A DNA stretch of 13,828 nt from Paracoccaceae bacterium (lineage in GTDB: Bacteria > Pseudomonadota > Alphaproteobacteria > Rhodobacterales > Rhodobacteraceae). The position numbers and the translations under genes are program-made. Location of the stretch: contig SLPP01000184.1 of assembly GCA_007131945.1 (NCBI GenBank), forward strand, positions 1-13,828. The letters run 5' to 3'. Position 1 is the first letter of the stretch, and every line of letters begins with the position of its first letter. Of the stretch, positions 1 to 7,523 are shown piece after piece. Under the pieces are notes generated by a model. That model was not told the origin of the DNA and made no database searches. It saw only the letters and a program-made list of their open reading frames with translations.

Positions 1-610
1 GAACGTGCCAGCCATTGGCCAGCGCATGCTCGATGCCGGCGCCGATCACGAAGCCGCCGACCGACCGGCTCTGGCTGAACGAGTCGACGTCGTCGCCGTC
101 AATGAACCGCGCGCTGTGGCGCACGTTGCCGATCGCCGGGCCGCCGGTGACGAAGAACAGCGTCCGGTCCTGGGCGACGCCGACGCGGCCGCGCAGCGAG
201 GCGAGGCTGCGCACATCGGTGCGGATGCGGCCAACCACCTCGTCTTCGTCGACAAGCCTGCGGGTGCCGCGCATGCGGTGGGCCGACACGTGACCCTCGA
301 CGCCGTAGACGAAGTCGCCGTTCTGCCAGTTGAAGCCCGCGAAGCCACCGAGGCCGAAGCCCGAGCCGCTCGGCCAGAAGAAGCGGCCGCTTTCGCCGGT
401 CTCACCTTCGATGAACTCGGAGATGCCCGAGCGATAGGAAGCCCGGCCATAGGTCAGGCCGAGACCGGCATAGCCGCCGGCCCAGTCGTAGGCCATCATC
501 GGCGCGGGTGCGGCGACGACGGGTTCCACCGGTACGGCCAGTTTGCCGCCGGCGCTCGCCATCCCGGCGCTAAGCGCCAGGGCGGAGAGGGAAATCAGTA
601 TCTTGCGCAT
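1..610 (-). CDS. Outer-membrane beta-barrel protein, Omp25/31-like, 3' end outside window
   Basis: This gene reads leftward from an ATG at 608-610 and is open to the left edge, so about 203 residues are visible and the C-terminus is missing. The N-terminus MRKILISLSALALSAGMASA is a textbook Sec signal peptide, with probable cleavage after ASA at residue 20. A GGAGG lies 8 bases upstream of the ATG. The mature part has alternating glycine/aromatic stretches such as WAGGYAGLGLTYGRASYRSG, GFAGFNWQNGDFVYGVEGHV, LRGRVGVAQDRTLFFVTGGP and VGGFVIGAGIEHALANGWHV. This is the pattern of small 8-stranded porin-like barrels (outer membrane immunogenic protein/Omp25 family, Omp_b-brl type). The likely location is the outer membrane. 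The role could be structural or surface-exposed, and no substrate can be read from the sequence. It is divergent from ppx and unrelated to the flagellar genes. Family assignment is fairly confident; function is open. Confidence 0.85.
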   Translation of the reverse strand, partial: MRKILISLSALALSAGMASAGGKLAVPVEPVVAAPAPMMAYDWAGGYAGLGLTYGRASYRSGISEFIEGETGESGRFFWPSGSGFGLGGFAGFNWQNGDFVYGVEGHVSAHRMRGTRRLVDEDEVVGRIRTDVRSLASLRGRVGVAQDRTLFFVTGGPAIGNVRHSARFIDGDDVDSFSQSRSVGGFVIGAGIEHALANGWHV

Positions 611-940
611 GTGGAAAGCCTCCAGTTTGCTGTTATTAGCCGCTGTCCCGCCAGGTTCGCCCAACACTCGTGACCATAACCAATCGGCGCCACCCGCCGG
701 AACCGCGTCTTGCACATTTCATGCCATTTTTCCCCGGCGGCGTAAACGGGAACATCCCTTGAATTCGTGAAAAGTGCGGCGTTTCGGTCACGGTTTTTCC
801 GCCGGCTGCCGCCATGCCCTTTCCGGCTGCGCGGTGGCGGCGGCGGCGCGAAGGCGGAATGCGTGATCCGAGGTGCAAGATGCTTGCACGAAAGGCACTT
901 GCGCACTACTCTTTAGGCAACACGAAATTGGAGGGCGATC
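611..940. promoter_or_regulatory. Divergent intergenic region between the beta-barrel gene and ppx
   Basis: These 330 bases separate two divergent genes and must hold both promoters. I see no convincing gene here. The part from about 661 to 800 is richer in A/T than its surroundings, with T-runs near 727-732 and 793-797. A perfect inverted repeat lies at 873-889, and another copy of its half-site CTTGCAC lies at 709-715. A weak sigma70-like pair for ppx could be TTGCAC at 884-889 and TACTCT at 907-912, 17 bases apart. Ribosome-binding sites are clear on both sides: GGAGG before the barrel gene and GGAGG at 930-934 before ppx. Confidence 0.5.
873..889. promoter_or_regulatory. Operator-like perfect inverted repeat upstream of ppx
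   Basis: GTGCAAG-ATG-CTTGCAC is a perfect 7-bp dyad with a 3-base centre, ending 51 bases before the ppx ATG. It overlaps the only plausible -35 element (TTGCAC, 884-889), the position expected of a repressor operator. The half-site CTTGCAC recurs at 709-715 in the upstream region of the divergent barrel gene, and a near copy, CTTGCGC, lies at 898-904. There is no T-run after it, so a terminator reading is unlikely. The cognate regulator is unknown. Confidence 0.4.
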
Positions 941-2095
941 ATGCCGCCCGAGCGTCCCGCAGGCGCGGCGGCGCGTTCCCGAGAGTTGGGGCCCGTGCCG
1001 GCGGCCGGTGGGGTCCAAGCGGCGACCGAACCGAAGCGCCTGTCAAGGCCCGAGGGAGCGGGGCTCTATGCCGCGCTCGACCTGGGCACCAACAGCTGCC
1101 GGATGCTGATCGCGCGGCCGAGCGGCGCGCAGTTCGAGGTCGTGGACAGCTTCTCGCGCCCGGTCGAGCTGGGGCTCGGGCTGGAGAGCTCGGGGCGTCT
1201 GGGCTATGCGCCGATGGCGCGTACGGTGCATGCGCTGCGCATCTGCCGGCGCAAGCTCGACGTGCACAGCGTCTCGCGGATGCGTCTGGTGGCGACCGAG
1301 GCCTGCCGGCGGGCGCGCAACGCGCGCGAATTCATCCGCAAGATCCAGCGCGAGACCGGGCTCAGGCTCGAGATCATCCCGCCCGAGGAGGAGGCGCGGC
1401 TGGCGGTGATCTCCTGCGCGCCGCTGGTCGCGCCCGAGACCGATCAACTTCTGGTCATCGATATCGGCGGCGGCTCGACCGAGCTTGTCTGGATCGACCT
1501 CTCCGGCGTCGAGCCGAGCGGCCGGAAGCGGGCGATGATGCAGGTGCGGCTCGACATCGACGCGGCGCAATGGCCGGCCGAGCGGCCGGGCCTGCCGCGC
1601 GTCGTCGACTGGATCAGCGTGCCGCTGGGCGTGGCGACGCTGAAGGACCTGTTCATGGATGTCGATGACGACGCCGCCCGATTCGCGCTGATGAGCTGGC
1701 ATTTCGAGGAACAGCTGCACGGCTTCTCGCCCTACCAGAACCCGGCGCCGCGCGAGGGGTTCCAGATCATCGGCACGTCGGGCACGGTGACGACGGTCGC
1801 GGCCTCGTATCTGGGGCTCAAGCGCTATGACCGGTCCAAGGTGGACGGGCTGCGGATGACCTCGGACCAGATCGACCAGGTGATCCGCGAATACCTGATG
1901 CTGGGGCCGGTCGGTCGGCGCTACGATCCGCGCATCGGGCGCGAGCGGCACGGGCTGATCATGTCGGGCGCGGCGATCCTGCAGGCGCTGATGCGGGTCT
2001 GGCCGACCGACGTGATGTCGGTCGCCGATCGCGGGCTGCGCGAGGGGCTGCTCTATGCGCTGATGACCCGCGACGGCGTGCTGGACGTCGGTTGA
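941..2095 (+). CDS. ppx: Ppx/GppA exopolyphosphatase family phosphatase
   Basis: The 384-residue product belongs to the ASKHA-fold Ppx/GppA family, which hydrolyses terminal phosphates of inorganic polyphosphate and/or the 5' phosphate of pppGpp. It acts in the cytoplasm. Family motifs are in order: phosphate-1 loop ALDLGTNSCRM (residues 45-55), VATEACRRARN (117-127), IIPPEEEARL (145-154) and phosphate-2 loop VIDIGGGSTEL (172-182), followed by a late GTSGTVTTVAA motif. The protein is shorter than E. coli Ppx (about 510 residues). It lacks a C-terminal HD-type extension and resembles the short form common in alphaproteobacteria. The first 40 residues are a low-complexity Ala/Pro/Arg leader. 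The ATG at 941 is supported by GGAGG 6 bases upstream. It is followed after 18 bases by rlmE, so the two are probably co-transcribed. Whether it prefers polyphosphate or pppGpp cannot be read from the sequence. Confidence 0.92.
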   Translation: MPPERPAGAAARSRELGPVPAAGGVQAATEPKRLSRPEGAGLYAALDLGTNSCRMLIARPSGAQFEVVDSFSRPVELGLGLESSGRLGYAPMARTVHALRICRRKLDVHSVSRMRLVATEACRRARNAREFIRKIQRETGLRLEIIPPEEEARLAVISCAPLVAPETDQLLVIDIGGGSTELVWIDLSGVEPSGRKRAMMQVRLDIDAAQWPAERPGLPRVVDWISVPLGVATLKDLFMDVDDDAARFALMSWHFEEQLHGFSPYQNPAPREGFQIIGTSGTVTTVAASYLGLKRYDRSKVDGLRMTSDQIDQVIREYLMLGPVGRRYDPRIGRERHGLIMSGAAILQALMRVWPTDVMSVADRGLREGLLYALMTRDGVLDVG

Positions 2096-2113
2096 AGGAC
2101 TGGGGCTGAGGCT

Positions 2114-2857
2114 ATGGCGCGCAAGGCGACGGGACAGGGCGGCTCCGGCCAGGGTTCGGGCCGTGGCGCGCGCGAGTTGCGGGTGAAGGTGAAGACGGCG
2201 AAGGGGCGGAAGCTGTCCTCCACGCGCTGGCTCGAGCGGCAGCTCAACGACCCCTATGTCGCCCGCGCCCGGCGCGAGGGGTATCGCGGCCGCGCCGCGT
2301 TCAAGCTGATCGAGCTCGACGACCGGTTCCGCTTCCTGGTTCCGGGCGCCCGCGTCGTCGACCTGGGCTGCGCGCCGGGTGGCTGGCTGCAGGTCGCCGT
2401 CGAGCGGGTGAACGCGCTCGGCACGAGGGCGGGCGGGAAGCAGGGCTTCGTCCTCGGCATCGACCTGCAGGAGGTCGAGCCGCTGGCCGGGGCCGAGACG
2501 CATGTGCTCGACTTCCTCGAGGAGGGCGCCGACGACCGGGTGAAGGACTGGCTGGGCGGGCGCGCCGATGTGGTCCTCTCCGACATGGCGGCGGCGGCGA
2601 GCGGGCATCGGCAGACCGATCATCTGCGGATCATGACGTTGTGCGAGGCGGCGGCCGAATTCGCCTTCGACGTGCTGGAGGAGGGCGGCACCTTCGTCGC
2701 CAAGGTGCTCGCGGGTGGCGCCGAAGGCGGGCTGCAGAGGCTACTGAAGCAGCGCTTCGCGCGCGTGCACAACGTCAAGCCGCCGGCCAGCCGCTCGGAC
2801 AGCGCGGAGAAGTACGTCGTGGCGCTGGGTTTCCGGGGTGCGGCCGACGCCGGGTGA
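2114..2857 (+). CDS. rlmE: 23S rRNA (uridine-2'-O-)-methyltransferase RlmE (FtsJ/RrmJ)
   Basis: The 247-residue product is a class I SAM-dependent methyltransferase of the RlmE/FtsJ family, which 2'-O-methylates U2552 in the A-loop of 23S rRNA during late 50S assembly. The SAM-binding motif [10 protein letters not shown] is at residues 82-91. The catalytic K-D-K-E tetrad is visible as K64 ([12 protein letters not shown]), D157 (VVLSDMAA), K197 (FVAKVLAGG) and E232 ([11 protein letters not shown]). The spacing between the last three residues (40 and 35) matches E. coli RrmJ (D124, K164, E199). An N-terminal basic Gly/Ser/Lys-rich tail of about 33 residues precedes the domain and is absent from the E. 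coli enzyme. It probably contacts RNA. The gene follows ppx after 18 bases and likely shares its promoter. The nearest Shine-Dalgarno-like GAGG (2108-2111) is unusually close to the ATG, so translation may partly depend on ppx. Confidence 0.95.
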   Translation: MARKATGQGGSGQGSGRGARELRVKVKTAKGRKLSSTRWLERQLNDPYVARARREGYRGRAAFKLIELDDRFRFLVPGARVVDLGCAPGGWLQVAVERVNALGTRAGGKQGFVLGIDLQEVEPLAGAETHVLDFLEEGADDRVKDWLGGRADVVLSDMAAAASGHRQTDHLRIMTLCEAAAEFAFDVLEEGGTFVAKVLAGGAEGGLQRLLKQRFARVHNVKPPASRSDSAEKYVVALGFRGAADAG

Positions 2858-3231
2858 AACGGCGTGCCGCCCGGTCGCCGCGCAGGGCTTCCCACCCTGC
2901 GGTCTGCGTAACCGAAGGCGGTATCGTGCTTGCCAGCCGCACCCATCTGCCGAAGCGTGACGTTCCCCACGACCTGCCGGAGCTGAAACGCCCGGTCGAT
3001 CGCCGCAATGACGCCCGAGGGGCGGTGCCCTTCCGCGGCGGTGTGAACGCGGAGATCGCGGTGCCCTTCGAGGTCGAAGGCCGCCGCGGCCATATCTGCC
3101 AGCCGCACCCGACGACGGGCATGATCGGCGTCATCCCGGCCGGAAACGTGAACGGCAATCTGGCGGAGGGGCGCACCGGCGGCACCGAGCCATGCCCACG
3201 GGGCGAGAATCCGCGACGTGCGCTCCGCGCG
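2858..3231. other. 374-base convergent gap, no assignable gene; one plus frame is coding-like
   Basis: This lies between the 3' ends of rlmE (plus) and the large AMIN-like gene (minus). I recognise no protein on either strand. The plus frame beginning with GTG at 2854 stays open through the gap and on to a stop at 3366, inside the opposing gene. Over its first 120 codons I counted roughly 75, 57 and 81 percent G+C at codon positions 1, 2 and 3, which is the order expected of real coding sequence. Third-position G/C is lower than in neighbouring genes. There is no good ribosome-binding site and the product resembles nothing I know. It could be a decayed gene, an orphan small gene or chance. 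The hairpin at 2881-2901 lies here. Confidence 0.35.
2881..2901 (+). terminator. Possible stem-loop downstream of rlmE
   Basis: CGCAGGG (2881-2887) and CCCTGCG (2895-2901) form a perfect 7-bp GC-rich stem with a 7-base loop, beginning 24 bases after the rlmE stop. No T-tract follows. It is therefore at best a weak or factor-assisted terminator or an mRNA 3'-end stabiliser. This is a position-based inference. Confidence 0.3.
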
Positions 3232-5409
3232 TCAACGTTCGCCCTCGAGCAGATCGTCCAGCATGGCGCGCAGTTGCGCGCTTTCGGACAGCAGCGCGGT
3301 GCTGCGCTGCAAGATGTCCTCGCCGCCCCGCCCGCTGGCTGGCTCGGTGTCCGTGTCGGCGCCTGATGGCCGGGTTTCGCCGCCCGGCGGTGCTTCCTCG
3401 GGCGCGCCGAGCTGACGCTCGGCGCGTGCGCGCAGGTGTTGTGCGGCATCATCCTCAAGGCCAGCCAGTTCGGCCATGGCCCCGGCCGGATCCCCGGTGA
3501 TCAGCAGAATGCGCGCGCGCAGGTGGCGAGCGCCATCGCCGGTCAGGCCGCGCGTGAGTTCGGCGGCCGGGTCGGTCAAACCGAAATCGAGCAGGCGCTC
3601 GGCCAGCGCCCGGCGCGTCGGCTCCGCGAGCGTGTCATGCCGCCAGTCGTCGCGCTCGAAGACAATCTGCAGGAAGATACTGTCCTCGGCCGCGGCGATG
3701 GCCTCCGTCCAGGTCGCACCGCGCAGTTCGTCCAGAAGCATGGCATTGGCGGCGGTTGCAGGCAGCCAGCGTTCCAGCCGATCGAGGAGGGCGAAGGCCT
3801 CGGCCGGACGCTCGGCGGCGTTGTGCAGCCGGACGAGCAGTGCCATCAGCGTTATACCCGTCTCGGTCGTCCGCTCGGCGGCGGCGACCGCCTCGGCATC
3901 GGCGAGCAGCCGCTCGCCGACCCGTTCGCCACGGTCGAGCGCAAGGCCAAGGCGCATCACGAGCGCGGCACTGTCGGAGCGACCCGAATAATCCAGCCGG
4001 GCGGCGGCGCGATCGACCTCGCCGCGCGCGGCATCAAGCAGCGCATCGATCAGCGGCATCGCGGGCGGTGGCGGATCGGAAGTGCGGCGCAGCGTGTCGG
4101 CGACCATCCGCGCCGCCTCGCGCGCCTCGGCTTCGAGAAGCCGGCGAACCAACCCTTCGCCCAGGGCGAGACGAAGCGGCGGCGCGGTCTCGTGATAGGC
4201 GCGCGCGATCTCTCCGCCACGCGGGCGGATCGCGGCAGGGCTCGCCCCGGCGAGCGCGGCGAACATGGATGCGGCGCCGCCGCATTCGATGCGCTCGGCA
4301 AGCCGCAACCGGGCATTGGAATAGCGGTCCTCGAGCACATCGCCGAGCCCGAGCAGCAGATCGCGCCCGGCGACCTGCGCCGGCGCGTTCTCGATCACCA
4401 GCCGCGCCTCGGCGCCGAAACCGTGTTCCAGATAAAGGCGGGCCAGCGATTCGTGGTGGGCGCGGTCGGGATGGTCGAACTCGCCGTAAAGCTCGCGCAT
4501 GAGCGCGGCGTGGCGGTCGCGGAAGCGTGATTCCTCCTCGCTCAGCGGGAAGGCGAGAACATCGACACCGAGGCAAGTGTCGTTGACCGCTTCGGGCTCG
4601 GGCGGGGGGAGCCGGGGGTCGGTGGCACGTGAGATCTGCAAGTTCGCCAGATCGGGATCCGCGAGCGGCGGCTCCGCGCCCGGCAGCACGAGCGCGCGTT
4701 GCGCCAGAGCCGCCGAAAGCAGGCCCTGCGCGATCGCCTGCGACATCTGCCGGGCGAGGATCTCCATCAGCGGAACCGGATCGGCGATCGCCGGCGGGTC
4801 GGCGGGGGGAGGGGCGTCGTCCCTGTCGTCCTGCGCCTGCGCGCGCATCCGGCGGGCGAGTTCTGCCCCGGCGGCGCGCGCGGTATCGCCGGCGAAGGGC
4901 GGGGGCGGCGCCAGCGCCAGGGCGCGGGCCCGGGGCGGGCTTGGGAGAACGGGTCGCGGCGCGGGCGGTTGCGGCACCGGCGCGGGCGCCGGCTGCTCCG
5001 CGGGGGCGGGCGACTCGGCGGCGTCGTGGATGTCGAGCACGACGATGCCGGGGCTCGGCATTTCGGTGCGGATCTCGCAGTCGCAGTCGAGACGGAGTTC
5101 CAGCCCGCCCTCGATCCGGCGCAGATCGGCGAGCCGCGTGCGCGGGATCAGCCGGAAAACCTCGGCCGGGTCGAATTCGAGCGTCGTGGCGGCGACATGT
5201 AGTTGCCGGGTCCGCCCCTCGGGGCTCAGTGACCAGTCGAGAGGCGTGCGCGATTGCAGCACGATGCGGGTGTGCCCGGCATGTTCGCCCGAGGTGACGC
5301 GCACGGTCTGCGCTCCGGACGCGGTGGCGAACGGAACCAGCAGCGCGGCGACGGTGAAGCCGCGGATCAGCACGCGAAAGCGGCAGCGGTCCGGGGCGCG
5401 CGGGCTCAT
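3232..5409 (-). CDS. Periplasmic AMIN-like/helical-repeat protein coupled to motA (MotC-like role proposed)
   Basis: The 725-residue product has no name I can give from recognition. Residues 11-33 look like a signal peptide with likely cleavage near ASGA/QT. Residues 35-127 look like an AMIN-type beta domain: VRVTSGEHAGHTRIVLQS, then DWSL, FRLIPRTRLADL, LELRLDCDCEI and IVVLDIHD. AMIN domains elsewhere bind peptidoglycan or the cell wall. A Pro/Ala-rich linker spans about 130-175. Residues from about 300 to 665 are almost entirely helical and alanine/leucine/arginine-rich, resembling degenerate TPR repeats. A Gly/Pro hinge and a final amphipathic helix (LQRSTALLSESAQLRAMLDD) close the protein. 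Its ATG overlaps the motA stop in ATGA, so it is translationally coupled to the stator gene. In Sinorhizobium a periplasmic MotC works with MotB and needs the chaperone MotE. A MotE-like gene is in this same operon, so a MotC-like role is inferred. MotC as I recall it is much shorter, so homology is unproven. Confidence 0.75.
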   Translation of the reverse strand: MSPRAPDRCRFRVLIRGFTVAALLVPFATASGAQTVRVTSGEHAGHTRIVLQSRTPLDWSLSPEGRTRQLHVAATTLEFDPAEVFRLIPRTRLADLRRIEGGLELRLDCDCEIRTEMPSPGIVVLDIHDAAESPAPAEQPAPAPVPQPPAPRPVLPSPPRARALALAPPPPFAGDTARAAGAELARRMRAQAQDDRDDAPPPADPPAIADPVPLMEILARQMSQAIAQGLLSAALAQRALVLPGAEPPLADPDLANLQISRATDPRLPPPEPEAVNDTCLGVDVLAFPLSEEESRFRDRHAALMRELYGEFDHPDRAHHESLARLYLEHGFGAEARLVIENAPAQVAGRDLLLGLGDVLEDRYSNARLRLAERIECGGAASMFAALAGASPAAIRPRGGEIARAYHETAPPLRLALGEGLVRRLLEAEAREAARMVADTLRRTSDPPPPAMPLIDALLDAARGEVDRAAARLDYSGRSDSAALVMRLGLALDRGERVGERLLADAEAVAAAERTTETGITLMALLVRLHNAAERPAEAFALLDRLERWLPATAANAMLLDELRGATWTEAIAAAEDSIFLQIVFERDDWRHDTLAEPTRRALAERLLDFGLTDPAAELTRGLTGDGARHLRARILLITGDPAGAMAELAGLEDDAAQHLRARAERQLGAPEEAPPGGETRPSGADTDTEPASGRGGEDILQRSTALLSESAQLRAMLDDLLEGER

Positions 5410-6275
5410 GCCGCCTCGCGCTTGAGATCGCGCAGCGCCGCCTCCAGGTCACCGTAGCTGGGCCTCAGGTGATGCGGCGTGTTCTGCCGTCCCACCTCGA
5501 TGCACATGTTGGCCGGATGGTTGTGTAGATTGGCGATCAGCACCTCGCGGATCAGCTTGTAGAAATGGCTGTCCTCCTCGATGACCGAGCGCATTCGCCC
5601 GGCGCAGGGGCCGACGAAGCAATAGGCGAGAAAGACGCCGAGAAAGGTGCCGACCAGCGCGCCGCCTATCATGAAGCCGAGGATTTCCGGCGGCTCGTTG
5701 ATCGAGGCCATGGTCTTGATCACGCCGAGCACGGCGGCGACGATGCCGAGTGCGGGCAGGCCATCGGCCACCGTCTGCATCGCATGACTCGAATGCAGCG
5801 CGTGATGAAGATTCGCCTCCATCCGCTTGTCCAGCACCTCCTCGACCTGATGCGGGTCGTCGTAGCTCATGGTGATCGCGCGCAGCGTGTCGCAGATCAG
5901 CTCGACCGCCTCGTGATCCGTCAGGATCTTCGGATAGCGGCTGAAGATCGTCGATTCCTCGGGGTTCTCGATATGCTCCTCGAGCGCCAAGGGGTTCTGG
6001 CGGGCCAGGCGGACCAGTTCGAACAGCAGGCAGAGAAGATCGCGATAGTCGGCAGGTTTCCAGTCGGGGCCACGAAAGACCTTGAGGATGTCGCGCGCCG
6101 TCTGCTTGGCACTGGCGCCCGAATTGGCGATGAGAAACGCCCCCAGCGCGCCGCCGCCGATCATCGTCAGCTCGAAGGGCAGCGCGTAGAGGATGATGCC
6201 GAACTTGCCGCCGGCCAGCGTGTAGCCGCCGAAGACCATCACCAAGACGACAACGATGCCGACGATTCCCAGCAT
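5406..6275 (-). CDS. motA: Flagellar motor stator protein MotA
   Basis: The 289-residue inner-membrane product is the MotA subunit of the ion-driven flagellar stator. Four membrane segments are visible (about residues 2-20, 32-51, 173-191 and 202-223) with a large cytoplasmic loop between the second and third. Conserved elements include RLARQNPLALEEHIENPEES (89-108), which carries the charged residues that contact FliG. They also include DGLPALGIVAAVLGVIKTM (171-189) with P174, and VGTFLGVFLAYCFVGPCAGR (208-227) with P223. These prolines match the functionally important E. coli P173 and P222. The length is normal for the family. The ATG at 6275 has GGAG 6 bases upstream. It follows the MotE-like gene after 55 bases and overlaps the next gene by ATGA. 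Its essential partner MotB is not adjacent and must be encoded elsewhere. Confidence 0.96.
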   Translation of the reverse strand: MLGIVGIVVVLVMVFGGYTLAGGKFGIILYALPFELTMIGGGALGAFLIANSGASAKQTARDILKVFRGPDWKPADYRDLLCLLFELVRLARQNPLALEEHIENPEESTIFSRYPKILTDHEAVELICDTLRAITMSYDDPHQVEEVLDKRMEANLHHALHSSHAMQTVADGLPALGIVAAVLGVIKTMASINEPPEILGFMIGGALVGTFLGVFLAYCFVGPCAGRMRSVIEEDSHFYKLIREVLIANLHNHPANMCIEVGRQNTPHHLRPSYGDLEAALRDLKREAA

Positions 6276-6330
6276 GAACGGCTCCGGAGATTCTGCCCGC
6301 GCAGCTTTTCAGCCCAGGCTTAAGAAAGCG

Positions 6331-6978
6331 TCACTGACCGCCGTCGTCGCGACGCGGCGCGAGCGCGTTGCGACCTGCGATGATGGCGCTGAGCGCATAG
6401 GCCTGGCGCGGCTCCAGCCCGGCCAGTATCGGCGCGGCGATTTCGGGACGCAGGCGGCCCAGGAAGCCGGCGGCAAACTGGATCTCCATCTCGGAGAAAA
6501 CCCGCGCCGCATCCTCGGGCTTCATGTTCTCGTAGACGTTGACCAGGCGCTGGATGTCGTCCTCGGCGGCGCGATCGGTTCGGGCCATGGTGGCGGCCAG
6601 CGCTTCCTCGGCGGAACGCAGCTCGGCGATCTGGTCGGTGAGGCGCCGCTCGGCCTCGGCCAGCCGGCGCGCGCGTTCCTCGAGCGCTTCCTCGCGTGCC
6701 TGCACGGCCTGTTCGCGCCGCGTCAGCATGAGCACGATCTCGGCGGCCTCGACGCTGCTGGCGGGGCTCGGCGAAACCGCCGGTGTCCCGGTGGCGGCTG
6801 GTGGTGCGGCGGGAGCGGCGGCGGGGGCATCGAGCGCGACCGCGGTTCCAAGCCCCGAAGCGAGGCGCAACGCGCCGGCGACGCAGACCAGCACGGCGAG
6901 CGTCGGCAGGAGCCTCGGGCGCGCTTGAGCCTTCCGCTGCGGCCTAACGCCGCTGGCGCGCCGGAGCGAGCCGGTCAC
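6331..6978 (-). CDS. MotE-like membrane protein with coiled coil and MgtE-N-like domain
   Basis: The 215-residue product has a basic N-terminus, one membrane segment or signal anchor (about 23-45) and a Pro/Ala-rich linker (50-73). A long charged coiled coil follows (about 77-143, rich in E, R and A heptads). The C-terminal helical domain RLVNVYENMKPEDAARVFSE and onward (about 144-204) resembles the N-terminal domain of MgtE magnesium transporters. This architecture is that of the MotE family found in alphaproteobacterial flagellar operons. In Sinorhizobium meliloti, MotE is a periplasmic chaperone for MotC. It has no transporter domain and is not an MgtE transporter. The start is GTG at 6978, overlapping the preceding stop as GTGA, which implies translational coupling. 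Placement directly upstream of motA supports a stator-related role. Family is likely; partner is inferred. Confidence 0.82.
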   Translation of the reverse strand: MTGSLRRASGVRPQRKAQARPRLLPTLAVLVCVAGALRLASGLGTAVALDAPAAAPAAPPAATGTPAVSPSPASSVEAAEIVLMLTRREQAVQAREEALEERARRLAEAERRLTDQIAELRSAEEALAATMARTDRAAEDDIQRLVNVYENMKPEDAARVFSEMEIQFAAGFLGRLRPEIAAPILAGLEPRQAYALSAIIAGRNALAPRRDDGGQ

Positions 6979-7514
6979 GCGCGCGCCCCGACACTGCGCC
7001 GGCGGCGCACGACGCGGCTACGCGCGCGTTTCGCCGGCGGGTCGACCGGCTCGAGCGCCTGCGCCCGGTTGGGCGATTCGGACGCCGCATCGTCGGGCTC
7101 GGGCACGTCCTCGGCCTCGGTTGTCGCGTGCAGGCGGTTGGTGTTCCACCGCGACAGCGGCCGCGCCGCGGGAAAGGCGGCCTCGGGATCGGTCGCGGTC
7201 GTCTTTCGCTGCGCGCGCGCGGTCTCGGCCGGGGGCAGGTCGTGCAGCGCCGCCATCAGGAGTTCCAACTGACGGCAGGCGGCATCGGCGCGGCGGGTCT
7301 GGGCCTCGAGCTGGCTGGCCGAGTCGCGGGCGGTCGCCTGCGCGGTCTTAAGGGCGCGCGTCAGGTCGTCGACCTGCGCCGACAGGACCGCGATCGCCCC
7401 GCCGATGCCGCTGTCGAGGCGTCCCAGCGCCTTGAGTCGCCGCGAGAGCACGAAACAGAAGGCGGCGACCCCGATGGCGCCGGCGGCGATCAGAAGGTCG
7501 GCAAAGAACTCCAT
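6975..7514 (-). CDS. Small bitopic membrane protein of the fliL operon (DUF6468/PflI-like)
   Basis: The 179-residue product starts with a membrane segment (residues 4-24, FADLLIAAGAIGVAAFCFVL) followed at once by the basic stretch SRRLKALGRLDSG. A helical region with coiled-coil character follows (about 35-92). The last 80 residues are low-complexity and end in a strongly basic tail (AKRARSRVVRRRR). The N-terminal pattern resembles the uncharacterised DUF6468 proteins found beside fliL in alphaproteobacteria. It also resembles in outline Caulobacter PflI, a bitopic protein affecting flagellar placement. These names come from memory and are tentative. The ATG at 7514 lies 9 bases after fliL, with GAGGA overlapping the fliL stop region, and the stop overlaps the MotE-like start. 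Co-expression with motor genes is therefore nearly certain, while the biochemical role is unknown. Confidence 0.7.
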   Translation of the reverse strand: MEFFADLLIAAGAIGVAAFCFVLSRRLKALGRLDSGIGGAIAVLSAQVDDLTRALKTAQATARDSASQLEAQTRRADAACRQLELLMAALHDLPPAETARAQRKTTATDPEAAFPAARPLSRWNTNRLHATTEAEDVPEPDDAASESPNRAQALEPVDPPAKRARSRVVRRRRSVGARA

Positions 7515-7523
7515 GACAATTCC

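Noticed and set aside
1043..2623. A 526-codon open frame on the minus strand.
   Set aside because: It is antisense to ppx and rlmE, both of which carry full family motifs. Its product is rich in Arg, His, Pro and Asp, as expected of the complement of high-GC coding sequence.
3436..4530. A 364-codon plus-strand frame.
   Set aside because: It is antisense to the large AMIN-like gene, which has a signal peptide, coupling to motA and consistent codon use. The plus product has no recognisable domain.
6331..6978. Reading the MotE-like protein as an MgtE magnesium transporter.
   Set aside because: Only the helical N-domain is similar. There are no CBS domains and no five-helix channel, and the protein is 215 residues with one membrane segment.
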